Below are positions 7,242 through 15,501 of a stretch of 15,585 nt of DNA, in pieces. The stretch covers positions 2,699 to 18,283 of the forward strand of contig MPNW01001200.1 in NCBI GenBank assembly GCA_011800805.1, read 5' to 3'. Each line of letters begins with the position of its first letter. Position 1 is the stretch's first letter. The position numbers and the translations under genes are program-made. The stretch comes from Hirudo medicinalis (lineage: Eukaryota > Annelida > Clitellata > Hirudinida > Hirudinidae). A model generated the notes under the pieces. The model was not told the origin of the DNA, made no database searches, and worked only from the letters and a program-made list of their open reading frames with translations.

Positions 7242-10200
7242 ATGACGAAGAACCACTGCTGCAGAGATTTGTTTGCTGCTTACAAACGATTGTTATTCCT
7301 TTTTTTAACGATGATTGCACTTCCGATTGCCTCCTTTTCTCAGAAAGTTGCTGTGGCAAAGGGCGTAGTTGTCAATGCGAGCAAAAATCCTATAGAAGGA
7401 GCGTCTGTAATTGTAAAAAATACAAATGCAGGAACTGTCAGCAACGATTTGGGAGAGTTTCAATTAAACTCGGTGGATTCTACAGCCATCATCATAGTTT
7501 CCGGCACGGGGTACAAGCCGATAGAATTAAAGGTGTCAGAAATTTTATCAAAGCCGATTGTTCTTTTTTTGGATGATAAGAGTTTGGAAGGTGTTATTAT
7601 CACCGGCTATCAAAAAATTGAAAGGAAAAGGTTTTCGGGGGCGGCTACTTCCATTAGTGCAAAGGATGTAAACATAGATGGCCAAGTGGATGTAAGCAGA
7701 ATGTTGCAGGGAAAAGTAGCGGGCGTATCGGTGCAGAATGTGTCGGGTACATTTGGCGCTGCGCCGAAGATACGGATTAGAGGTGCCACGTCATTATCGG
7801 GGGACAACAAACCCTTGTGGGTGGTGGACGGGATCGTATTGGAAGACATTGTGCCTATATCGAACGATCAATTGTCCAGTGGCGATCCCACGACCCTTCT
7901 TGGTTCATCGGTAGCGGGGTTGAATGCCAACGATATTGAGACTTTTGACATATTAAAGGATGCGTCTGCGACCGCGTTGTATGGGGGAAGGGCGATGAAC
8001 GGGGTGGTGGTCATTACCACCAAAAAGGGCAGAAAGGGCAATCCTGCGGTAGCTTATACTGGAAATTTCACAACTGCATTTAAGCCCAATTATAATAATT
8101 ACAATATAATGAACTCGTCTGATCAGATGACTGTTTTGAATGAAATGTTGAATAAGGGAAACCTTAATTTGGCGGATATCGGGAACAGAAGCGATTGGGG
8201 CGTTTATGGCAAGATGTATAGGCTCCTGAATACGTACAACCCCCAGAAAGACGGGGGGGGGGGGAAGTTCGTTCTAGAAAACACGCCGGAGGCGAAGAAT
8301 GCTTTTTTGCGCCGGTATGCCACAAGCAATACAGACTGGTTCGACATTTTGTTTAAGGATCAATTTTTACAAGAACACAACATACAGCTTAGCTCAGGCA
8401 CGGATCGTTCACAAAATTTAGTTTCGTTAAGTTTATATAAGGACAACGGTTGGACAATAGCGGACAAGGTAAGCAGGATGACCCTCAATTTCAAGAACAA
8501 TTTTGCTTTAAACGATAGGATAACCACGGAAATCAGCACCCGTGCTTCATACCGAAACCAAAGGGCGCCGGGTGCCAATTCAAGGAAGAGCAATCCTGTA
8601 GATGGTCAGTACGACAGGGAGTTTGACATCAACCCATTCAGCTATGCATTAAACTCAAACAGAGCTTTGACAGCGTATGACGAAAACGGGAACCTCGAGT
8701 TTTTTCAGAGAAATTTTGCACCGTTTAATATCATACACGAATTGGAAAACAATTATATGAAACTGAATGTGCTGGACATTCAACTGCAAGGCGATCTAAG
8801 GTACAAGATTCATAAAAACATCAACTATTCGTTTTCGGGTGCGATTCGGATGGTGAATACGAATAACGAAACCATTATTACCGAGTATTCGAACGCAGCC
8901 GAAGCATACCGGATGCTTCAAACTTCTATTATCGCCAGTGCTAACCGGTACACGTATTCCAACCCCGACGACTTATTCAGTCTTCCGGTTTCGGTATTGC
9001 CGAAAGGTGGCTTTTACAATAAGGCCGAAACGATGCTGAAAACATATAATTTCCGAAATGTGCTCAGTTATAATAAAGTTTTCGGTAACATTCATTCGGT
9101 GAATGTATTAGCCGGGCAAGAAATAAGGTCGTACGACAGGGAGAATTTCAAAAGTACGGGGCCCGGCATTCAGTACGATCAAGGAGGTGAGCCCTTCATT
9201 TCTTATTTGTACTATAAAAAAACGATTGAGCAAAACCATTATCCCTACAATATTTCGCCCGAATTTGAGAGAGCGGCATCGTACTTTGCCACCGCTGCGT
9301 ACACGTTCAACAACCGTTATAATATCGAAGGAACGGTGCGCTACGACGGGGGAAACAAGTTAGGCCGGTCTAAAAATGCAAGATGGCTGCCCACGGGCTC
9401 CGTAAGTGCATCTTGGAATGTAGACCAGGAAAAATTTATGCAAAATGTGGAGCAAGTATCTTATTTAAAACTAAGGGCTTCTTACGGAATGGTGGGCAGT
9501 TTGGGCAACGCTACCAATGCCGCAGCCGTGTATCGGAGCGGCACTACCATGCGTCCATACACCGACGAAAAGGAAACGTATTTAACGATCGAAAGTTTAG
9601 AAAATTCGATGCTTACATGGGAGAAGAAACGATCGTTTGACATAGGCATCGATGCCGGATTTTTCAAACGCCGATTAAGTATGGTTTTTGACTATTACTA
9701 CAATGCCAGTTATGATTTGATAGATGAAGTGCGTACATCCGGGATCGGTGGTCAGTACGTAAAGTATGCAAACAATGCCGATATGATAGGGCATGGCATT
9801 GAACTATCTTTAAACGGTGTCATAATAAATGAGCCGAACATCAACTGGACGGTGGGGGGGAACTTTGGTACTAATATCAATAAGATAACCAAAACAGCTA
9901 CAACACCCCGCATTTGGGATTTGATACAGGCATCCGGAGGGAACTTTCGAGGATACCCTGTGTTTAGTTTGTTTTCAATAGATTTTAAAAAACTCTCAGA
10001 ATTTGAGGGAACGCCCTACTTTACCAACGAAAACAGCGATGTCAGCAACAGCGTATATTTTCAGGCCACGAAGCTGTACAATAAAAGCGGAGAAGTAGTT
10101 TCGATCGATAAAGTGCTGAAATACGAAGGATCGGTAACTCCCAAGATTACCGGCGGTTTCAACAACGCTATCCGCTGGAAAAATTTGTCCCTGAACTTTT

Positions 10201-10652
10201 TTGTCAGTTTTCAGGCAGGCAATAAAATACGTTTAGACCCGGTGCTGTCAAACCAATATGTGGATTTAGATGCTTTTCCGAGGGAGTTTGCCAACCGGTT
10301 TGTAATGCCCAGTGATGAGGTAGTTACCGGATTTCCTGCAATCATGGATAAGTTGTCGAATTACCGGGTGGGCGGAACTAATTTGTACAATTCGTACAAC
10401 TATTCTACCGAGCGGGTGGCAAAGGGCGACTTTGTAAGGCTTCAAACCGTAAACCTCCAATACCAAGCACTACAAACACTTGTTTCGCGGTGGGGAGTAA
10501 AGTCGTTAAGTTTTGGAGTTACGGCCAATAATTTATGGTTGATCTATTCCGACAAAAAACTGTACGGCTCCGATCCGGAATTTTTTAATTCGGGCGGTGT
10601 GGCGATGCCTGTTTCCAAACAAGTTACATTTAGCGTTAAAGTAGGATTTTAA
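7242..10652 (+). CDS. SusC/RagA-family TonB-dependent outer-membrane transporter
   Basis: I chose the ATG at 7242 (1,136 residues) over a TTG at 7200, since it gives a standard signal peptide ending near SFSQ (residue 34). A carboxypeptidase-regulatory-like beta-sandwich (about 38-115) comes next. The TonB plug is marked by QGKVAGVSVQNVSG, IRIRGATSL, PLWVVDGI and LKDASATALYGGRAMNGVVV. The rest is a long beta-barrel ending in an aromatic-terminated strand (VTFSVKVGF). It imports a substrate across the outer membrane using TonB energy, with the next gene as its SusD lid. No STN signalling domain is present, so sigma/anti-sigma control through this protein is not expected. A run of 12 G (8253-8264, residues 338-341) makes the gene a slippage hotspot. 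Confidence 0.96.
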   Translation: MTKNHCCRDLFAAYKRLLFLFLTMIALPIASFSQKVAVAKGVVVNASKNPIEGASVIVKNTNAGTVSNDLGEFQLNSVDSTAIIIVSGTGYKPIELKVSEILSKPIVLFLDDKSLEGVIITGYQKIERKRFSGAATSISAKDVNIDGQVDVSRMLQGKVAGVSVQNVSGTFGAAPKIRIRGATSLSGDNKPLWVVDGIVLEDIVPISNDQLSSGDPTTLLGSSVAGLNANDIETFDILKDASATALYGGRAMNGVVVITTKKGRKGNPAVAYTGNFTTAFKPNYNNYNIMNSSDQMTVLNEMLNKGNLNLADIGNRSDWGVYGKMYRLLNTYNPQKDGGGGKFVLENTPEAKNAFLRRYATSNTDWFDILFKDQFLQEHNIQLSSGTDRSQNLVSLSLYKDNGWTIADKVSRMTLNFKNNFALNDRITTEISTRASYRNQRAPGANSRKSNPVDGQYDREFDINPFSYALNSNRALTAYDENGNLEFFQRNFAPFNIIHELENNYMKLNVLDIQLQGDLRYKIHKNINYSFSGAIRMVNTNNETIITEYSNAAEAYRMLQTSIIASANRYTYSNPDDLFSLPVSVLPKGGFYNKAETMLKTYNFRNVLSYNKVFGNIHSVNVLAGQEIRSYDRENFKSTGPGIQYDQGGEPFISYLYYKKTIEQNHYPYNISPEFERAASYFATAAYTFNNRYNIEGTVRYDGGNKLGRSKNARWLPTGSVSASWNVDQEKFMQNVEQVSYLKLRASYGMVGSLGNATNAAAVYRSGTTMRPYTDEKETYLTIESLENSMLTWEKKRSFDIGIDAGFFKRRLSMVFDYYYNASYDLIDEVRTSGIGGQYVKYANNADMIGHGIELSLNGVIINEPNINWTVGGNFGTNINKITKTATTPRIWDLIQASGGNFRGYPVFSLFSIDFKKLSEFEGTPYFTNENSDVSNSVYFQATKLYNKSGEVVSIDKVLKYEGSVTPKITGGFNNAIRWKNLSLNFFVSFQAGNKIRLDPVLSNQYVDLDAFPREFANRFVMPSDEVVTGFPAIMDKLSNYRVGGTNLYNSYNYSTERVAKGDFVRLQTVNLQYQALQTLVSRWGVKSLSFGVTANNLWLIYSDKKLYGSDPEFFNSGGVAMPVSKQVTFSVKVGF
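8253..8264 (+). repeat. Poly-G(12) tract inside susC
   Basis: Twelve consecutive G bases encode four glycines in a variable segment between YNPQKD and KFVLENTPEA. The tract is in frame as given. With one G fewer, the reading frame meets TAG at 8275-8277; with one G more, it meets TAA at 8354-8356. Either change would cut the protein at under one third of its length. This is the layout of a slipped-strand contingency tract. Confidence 0.85.
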
Positions 10653-10672
10653 TTAAACGAAAAAACAATCAG

Positions 10673-12172
10673 ATGAAGTTCAAAATACTTTTTTTATCGC
10701 TGTCGACTTTTTTTGCAGCATCATTTTTTGTAGGCTGTAAAAAATTTTTAGACAAGCAACCCGATAACCGGACCGAGTTGAATACAAAGGAAAAAGCAAG
10801 GGCATTGCTTGCAACCGCTTATCCCAAAGCATCCTACATGAAGTTTGCAGAACAAATGAGCGACAATGCGAGAGATAAGGGATCGGCAGTGGCTTCCGAT
10901 CTTATGGATGAGACATTTTTTAAATTCGGTGATTTTATTTCCGACGCCTCTCAGCAGGATACTCCCGCTACATTTTGGTCGGGTTGTTATGAGGCGGTAG
11001 CCGCTGCAAATGCTGTCTTGGACGCAATAGAAAATGTTGCAGATAAAAGCAAATACAATGCAGAAAAAGGAGAGGCTTTGGTGTGCAGAGCGTACGCCCA
11101 TTTCATGTTAGTAACGTTTTTTTCTAAACCCTACAAGCCCGGAGAACCTAATACAAACCCGGGCATTCCTTATGTTTTCAAACCCGAAAAAATAGTGGAG
11201 GGAGATTACAGCCGGGGAACCGTAGCTTCTGTTTACGAAAACATTGAAAAAGATCTGTTGGCCGGGCTTCCGTTAATAAATGACGACAATTATGCCGTTC
11301 CCAAATATCACTTCACAAAAAAAGCGGCCAATGCATTTGCCGCAAAATTCTTTTTGTATAAAGGGGAGTATCCGAAATCTATCCAACATGCTAACAATGT
11401 TTTTGCAACCGATGCTGCACTGATTCAAAATATGCGGCCTTGGCTTTCAAAATATCTAACCTTTACCGTTGCCGAGTTTGATCGAAACTATACAAAAGCT
11501 ACAGAAAACGCAAACCTGTTGCTGGTAGAAGCTTCTTCTCTATGGGCCAGAGATTATATATTGTCCAAATTTGGATTTTCGCCACCGATGTTCGGGCAGG
11601 TTTTTTTCACAGCGAAAAACCCGGCAGAGGTAAGTTCTAATCGTTGGGTACAATCATCGTACGTATATATCGCGGGTGGCCAAACCAACTACTTCGTACC
11701 CAAATGGAACGAATATTTTTATGCCCCGGATAACCCCAGTTACGGACTTCCTTATGTAATGATACCGCTTTTAAGTACTGAAGATGTGTTATTTGACAGG
11801 GCGGAAGCCAAAATACTTTCCGGCAATAACGATGCTGCTTTGCAAGACATGAATGTATATATAAGCCAAAGATTGCTTAATTACAATCAGAGCGACAATA
11901 TAACCCTTGAAAAAGCACGCAGCTATGCCGGTGTAGCCAACGATAAAGGTGCCATGATTCTGTCTTTACAATATTTAAAACGAATCGAGTTTATCCAAGA
12001 GGGGAAGCGATGGTTCGATATTCTCAGATACGACATTCCGGTTCTACATGAAATGGTCGACCAAAACGATAAAGTTATTTTAAAAGACACATTAAAGGCC
12101 GGTGATCCGAGAAGACAATTGCAAATTCCACAAACCGCACAGGTAGGAAAAATCACTCCCAATCCAAGATAA
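10673..12172 (+). CDS. SusD/RagB-family outer-membrane nutrient-binding lipoprotein
   Basis: The 499-residue protein begins with a lipoprotein signal (FFVGC, Cys22) followed directly by KKFLDKQPDNRTELN, the usual SusD opening. Helical TPR-like segments follow (for example EALVCRAYAHFMLVTFFSKP), and the C-terminal part has the typical RIEFIQEGKRWFDILRYDIP. SusD proteins sit on the extracellular face over the SusC barrel and capture the substrate. The gene starts 20 bases after the susC stop and ends 14 bases before the metallohydrolase gene, so it belongs to one operon. The ligand cannot be told from sequence. Confidence 0.95.
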   Translation: MKFKILFLSLSTFFAASFFVGCKKFLDKQPDNRTELNTKEKARALLATAYPKASYMKFAEQMSDNARDKGSAVASDLMDETFFKFGDFISDASQQDTPATFWSGCYEAVAAANAVLDAIENVADKSKYNAEKGEALVCRAYAHFMLVTFFSKPYKPGEPNTNPGIPYVFKPEKIVEGDYSRGTVASVYENIEKDLLAGLPLINDDNYAVPKYHFTKKAANAFAAKFFLYKGEYPKSIQHANNVFATDAALIQNMRPWLSKYLTFTVAEFDRNYTKATENANLLLVEASSLWARDYILSKFGFSPPMFGQVFFTAKNPAEVSSNRWVQSSYVYIAGGQTNYFVPKWNEYFYAPDNPSYGLPYVMIPLLSTEDVLFDRAEAKILSGNNDAALQDMNVYISQRLLNYNQSDNITLEKARSYAGVANDKGAMILSLQYLKRIEFIQEGKRWFDILRYDIPVLHEMVDQNDKVILKDTLKAGDPRRQLQIPQTAQVGKITPNPR

Positions 12173-12186
12173 AAAATCAAATCATT

Positions 12187-13581
12187 ATGAAGAATAAAAT
12201 GTATAAATCGGCTACTGTTGCATTCCTGTTTTTTGCGCTATGTGCATGCGTAAAGAACGATGGCAGCAATAATGGCAATCTGCCATTTTTAGGCGGGGAA
12301 AACCCCGCATCCAACCCCACTATAGACGAATGGGTTCGAACCAATTTAAACAAACCCTTCAACATTGAAGTAAAATACAGGTACGACCAGTACGAAGCAG
12401 CACTGGGTTCGACACTTGTACCCGTTTTGGAGAGCAAAGTGCTACCCTCTTTGAAAGATATAAAAACCGTTTGGATAGATCCATACGTAAAAATAGCGGG
12501 AGAGAAATTTTTCAAAACCTATGTACCAAAGTTAATAACGCTTGTAGGCAGTCCTTCTTTCAATTCCAACGGTAGTATAACGTTGGGCGTTGCCGAAGGG
12601 GGGTTGAAAATACTCCTGTACGATATGAACCGGTACAACCCTGCTGCTGACCGGGATATGTTCATAAACAAGATGCACACCATTCATCATGAGTTTGCAC
12701 ATATACTTCACCAAAATAAGCTCTATTCCACAATGTACCAAACCATATCTGCAGGGGGCTATACCGGAAACTGGAGTTTGTCGACGATGGACGAAGCCAA
12801 CAATTTAGGTTTTGTAACACCCTACTCCCGATCAAATGCCGATGAAGATTTTGTAGAAACCATAGCTACCATGTTGGCAAATGGAAAAGACTACTTTGAG
12901 TCGTTAAAAAGAAAATTAGTATTGAGAAACAATACGGTTGCTGCAGACAAACTTACGCGGAAAGAACAAATCATTGTTGACTATTATAAAGAAAAATGGA
13001 GTATTAATTTTTACGATTTGCAGGAAGCCGTTAGACTGGCAATTGAAACGATTTCAAATCCGGAAATTATGCTGAATAGTGTGTATGGACACAGAAAATT
13101 TTTTTCAACATTTAAGGCCGATTCTGTCATAATAAAAACACAATCTTCCGGCAGTGCATTGGATTCTGTTATGAAGTCCATCGACGCATTGAGTAATAGG
13201 TTCAATATACGGTTTGATGAGTTGCAATTAACCTTCACACACAGCGACACGATTCTGCTGCGTACCAAAACAGGCCCCAAGGCAGATCTTAATGCTTTCT
13301 ACTTGGCTGATTATCGGTTTAAAATAACGACTGCGGCCAATGGCGATATTACTTTTGGCTCGGTGATAATAAATGCGGGAAGAGATGGATATTGGGGATT
13401 GAATGCAAATCTTCTTAAAAATCAGTTTGCGCCGATTACAAACTATTTAAGCGGTAACGTGCAACGGCCTAAATGGAAACCCGGGTATCCGATAAAACCT
13501 ATATCGAGCAATTTGCAGTATGCAAGTTGGGTTGCCGCATCGGATCCTGGATCATTGATAATGGGTGTATTGACACAATAG
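12187..13581 (+). CDS. SusCD-associated zinc metallohydrolase lipoprotein
   Basis: The 464-residue protein has a lipoprotein signal (FALCAC, Cys21). It has a zincin motif H168-EFA-H172 inside MHTIHHEFAHILHQ, with a likely third ligand in the acidic segment NADEDFVETIA (Glu220 or Glu224). This matches the Bacteroidota family described as substrate-import-associated zinc metallohydrolase lipoproteins (putative zinc-binding metallopeptidases). It is probably surface-exposed and may trim a peptide or protein before SusCD uptake; the substrate is not known. Residues beyond about 300 form a second, beta-rich part of unknown role. The ATG at 12187 lies 14 bases after susD, with a second Met at residue 5. 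Confidence 0.9.
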   Translation: MKNKMYKSATVAFLFFALCACVKNDGSNNGNLPFLGGENPASNPTIDEWVRTNLNKPFNIEVKYRYDQYEAALGSTLVPVLESKVLPSLKDIKTVWIDPYVKIAGEKFFKTYVPKLITLVGSPSFNSNGSITLGVAEGGLKILLYDMNRYNPAADRDMFINKMHTIHHEFAHILHQNKLYSTMYQTISAGGYTGNWSLSTMDEANNLGFVTPYSRSNADEDFVETIATMLANGKDYFESLKRKLVLRNNTVAADKLTRKEQIIVDYYKEKWSINFYDLQEAVRLAIETISNPEIMLNSVYGHRKFFSTFKADSVIIKTQSSGSALDSVMKSIDALSNRFNIRFDELQLTFTHSDTILLRTKTGPKADLNAFYLADYRFKITTAANGDITFGSVIINAGRDGYWGLNANLLKNQFAPITNYLSGNVQRPKWKPGYPIKPISSNLQYASWVAASDPGSLIMGVLTQ

Positions 13582-13709
13582 CGTGAGCATATATCCGTTA
13601 CTTAAATAAAGGGAATGCCAAAATGCAAAACCCAAGCGATAAATGTAAATAGTAAGCCAGATATTTGGCGGCCGAATCTCTTATTCAAAAAAAAGTAAAA
13701 CACATTTGC
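13582..13709. other. Spacer before the DUF4302-type gene
   Basis: The 128-base gap is much longer than the 14-20 base gaps upstream and holds an A8 run (13687-13694). No terminator hairpin and no clear -7 element were seen, so the next gene could be read through or have its own promoter. Confidence 0.3.
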
Positions 13710-15104
13710 ATGAAAAAGATTATTTTTTATATCATCATACCGGGGATGATTCTCCTGCCATCTTGCTCTCGAAAGCTAGATTATGCGTTCGATAAGCCTT
13801 CTTTTGAAAGGGAGCAGGAAGTGATCGCCCATTTGAAAAAAAACCTGATAAACTCTGACGGATGGGTAGCCGATGTGTATACCAAATCAAGCGAGGGGAA
13901 GGCATACAGTTTTTATTTCGAATTTAAAAACGATAACAGAGTTGCCATGATGTCTGATATTGATGCAACAACAGCCACCACACCCAATGAAAGCAGCTAC
14001 AAGCTTCGCAGTTTGCAGCAACCCACCCTATCGTTCGACACCTACAATTACCTCCACCGGTTGTCTGACCCTATGCCGGATGCATGGGGCGGTAACGGGG
14101 GGTTAGATAATGAGGCGGGAAAAGGATTAATCTCCGATTTCGAGTTTGGATTGAAAGGGGAAACGGTAGACTCTCTCAAAAAAATGCCGGAGAAAGTGAG
14201 TACCTTACATACAACAGGCCGCTACAACTCCCTGCCGGTAACTTTTCGGAAAGCAACTTCCGAAGAGGCCGCTTACTGGAAATCGGGTAAAATAAACGAT
14301 CTAAAAACCAAGGTTCAAACACTAAGCGCATCCGGTCATCAATTGTTTCAATTTTCAGATAAGGTAAAGGCAGAAATGTCAATAGGCTTTGTAGACAAGA
14401 AGATTACCTATGTCTGGATGGAGGGTGCTGAAGAAGTAAAAACAGCATCATCACCATTCACCTTTGAAATGAACGAACTCAGGTTAAAAGATACTATTTT
14501 CGTAGGCACAAACAAAATAAAAACCATTGCATACGCCGATGTTCCGAATCATTTTTCGGCAATTCTTTTGAATGGAGAAAGCAAAAACAGCACGGTATCT
14601 GCCAAGCCGGTTTTACCTGCACACTTATCGTTTGGCTATGACAAACCAAACAAGGGCATTTTGATAGCAAGCGGAACCAACCAACCCTCTGCTTCTTTTA
14701 CTGAGGCTTTCAACAGTGCTCAAAACAAATTGGCAGCTATTCGCCGATCTATTAATTCGGTAAGTGTAGGCTTTAGTACAAATACACCCGCTGAGGAAAG
14801 TACTCATTTTACCTTAAGGATAAATTATAAATCGGGACTATATACGTTTAATGCCGAATACTATTACTTATACACCAGAAACGGAAATGAAATTACCTTA
14901 AACGATGTTATAATCAGCACCGAAAACTCTAATGCAAAAACCGGAAGTATAAGAAGTGACGAGTTTTCGCCGTTATACAATTTTTTCAAAAGCAAAACAT
15001 TTATCATTGATTATTACGAAGACGGCAGACTCGGCTTGTTTGAAAAAGGGAAAGAGGCAGAGAACTTTGTTTTAGGAACTCCACTAACTCGCTTTGCTTT
15101 ATAG
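13710..15104 (+). CDS. DUF4302-type surface lipoprotein
   Basis: I chose the ATG at 13710 (464 residues) over a TTG at 13665 because it begins directly with a lipoprotein signal, MKKIIFYIIIPGMILLPSC, Cys19. The segment YSFYFEFKNDNRVAMMSDID and the later long beta-rich body resemble DUF4302 proteins, lipoproteins of unknown function found beside SusCD pairs and zinc metallohydrolase lipoproteins in Bacteroidota. No catalytic motif is recognisable. It is probably exported and may bind substrate or stabilise the uptake complex; that is inference from neighbours. It is the last intact gene before the insertion-sequence cluster, so further genes of the locus may have been displaced. Confidence 0.8.
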   Translation: MKKIIFYIIIPGMILLPSCSRKLDYAFDKPSFEREQEVIAHLKKNLINSDGWVADVYTKSSEGKAYSFYFEFKNDNRVAMMSDIDATTATTPNESSYKLRSLQQPTLSFDTYNYLHRLSDPMPDAWGGNGGLDNEAGKGLISDFEFGLKGETVDSLKKMPEKVSTLHTTGRYNSLPVTFRKATSEEAAYWKSGKINDLKTKVQTLSASGHQLFQFSDKVKAEMSIGFVDKKITYVWMEGAEEVKTASSPFTFEMNELRLKDTIFVGTNKIKTIAYADVPNHFSAILLNGESKNSTVSAKPVLPAHLSFGYDKPNKGILIASGTNQPSASFTEAFNSAQNKLAAIRRSINSVSVGFSTNTPAEESTHFTLRINYKSGLYTFNAEYYYLYTRNGNEITLNDVIISTENSNAKTGSIRSDEFSPLYNFFKSKTFIIDYYEDGRLGLFEKGKEAENFVLGTPLTRFAL

Positions 15105-15148
15105 TGTGTATAGCGGGGGGTCGTTGTTAAAACAACCCATTGGCAGAG

Positions 15149-15322
15149 TTAATTAGCCCAAGCATGCTTAACACTACCGACAGGTTGGGGGTAAGCAAAT
15201 CTGTTTAAAAACTGCAAAATAGTAAACCCCGTAACCTTGGCTAATATTCTGGGCTTAAGGCCGGCAAGCAATTTCGCGTAGTTTCGCCGCATCATAAACT
15301 GGTCGCGCAGTTCTGTGAAAAG
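15149..15322 (-). pseudogene. C-terminal remnant of an IS982-type transposase
   Basis: On the minus strand the frame reads LFTELRDQFMMRRNYAK, then a short bridge and PRILAKVTGFTILQFLNRFA, ending at TAA (15151-15149). This is the layout of the C-terminus of IS982-type transposases in Bacteroidota. Only about the last 57 residues remain; the frame loses the resemblance upstream of L-F at about 15322, where the end of another IS appears. The outer end of the element may be at about 15135, where ACCCATTGG begins, but no matching partner repeat is available. The gene is dead. Confidence 0.65.
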
Positions 15323-15419
15323 AGGGAGTGTAAAGTAAACTAGACCTCTTTCATAATTCAAAGTTATAAATAGCTGCAATAAGATTGACTCTAAGCCCAA
15401 AACGTTTTCTTCTATTTCT
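15323..15419 (-). mobile_element. End of an IS5-type element, cut by the IS256-type insertion
   Basis: The minus strand from 15419 reads RNRRKRFGLRVNLIAAIYNF and then E-L, stopping at TGA (15353-15351). This resembles the extreme C-terminus of IS5-type transposases of Bacteroidota. The 28 bases after the stop, read on the plus strand as GGAGTGTAAAGTAAACTAGA from about 15325, would be its terminal repeat, adjoining the IS982 remnant. The reading frame breaks exactly at 15420, where the IS256-type end begins. Only about 22 transposase codons survive in view. Confidence 0.6.
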
Positions 15420-15501
15420 GTGACAGTGTTTCATAAAGTGTGTAAGTTAAAATCGAGTTTTAACGGATTCGATTTTTTAACTTTAAACACAATATGAACA
15501 A
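15420..15501 (+). mobile_element. Left end and leader of an IS256-type insertion sequence
   Basis: The element appears to begin GTGACAGTGTTTCATAAAGT, resembling the IS end at 126-65. A strong imperfect hairpin follows: AAGTTAAAATCGA (15444-15456) pairs with TCGATTTTTTAACTT (15469-15483) apart from two bulged T bases, leaving a 12-base loop. The hairpin stands between the terminal repeat and the transposase start and may limit read-through transcription into the transposase. Its upstream neighbour is the interrupted IS5-type gene, which sets the insertion boundary. Confidence 0.6.

Noticed and set aside
9854..9860. A G7 run in susC as a second contingency tract
   Set aside because: Seven G across two glycine codons and a valine is much shorter than the G12 tract and can arise by ordinary codon use.
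15123..15136. GTTGTT-AA-AACAAC hairpin after the DUF4302-type gene as a terminator
   Set aside because: The stem is short and AT-rich and no T run follows; it could be chance or part of the IS982-type boundary.
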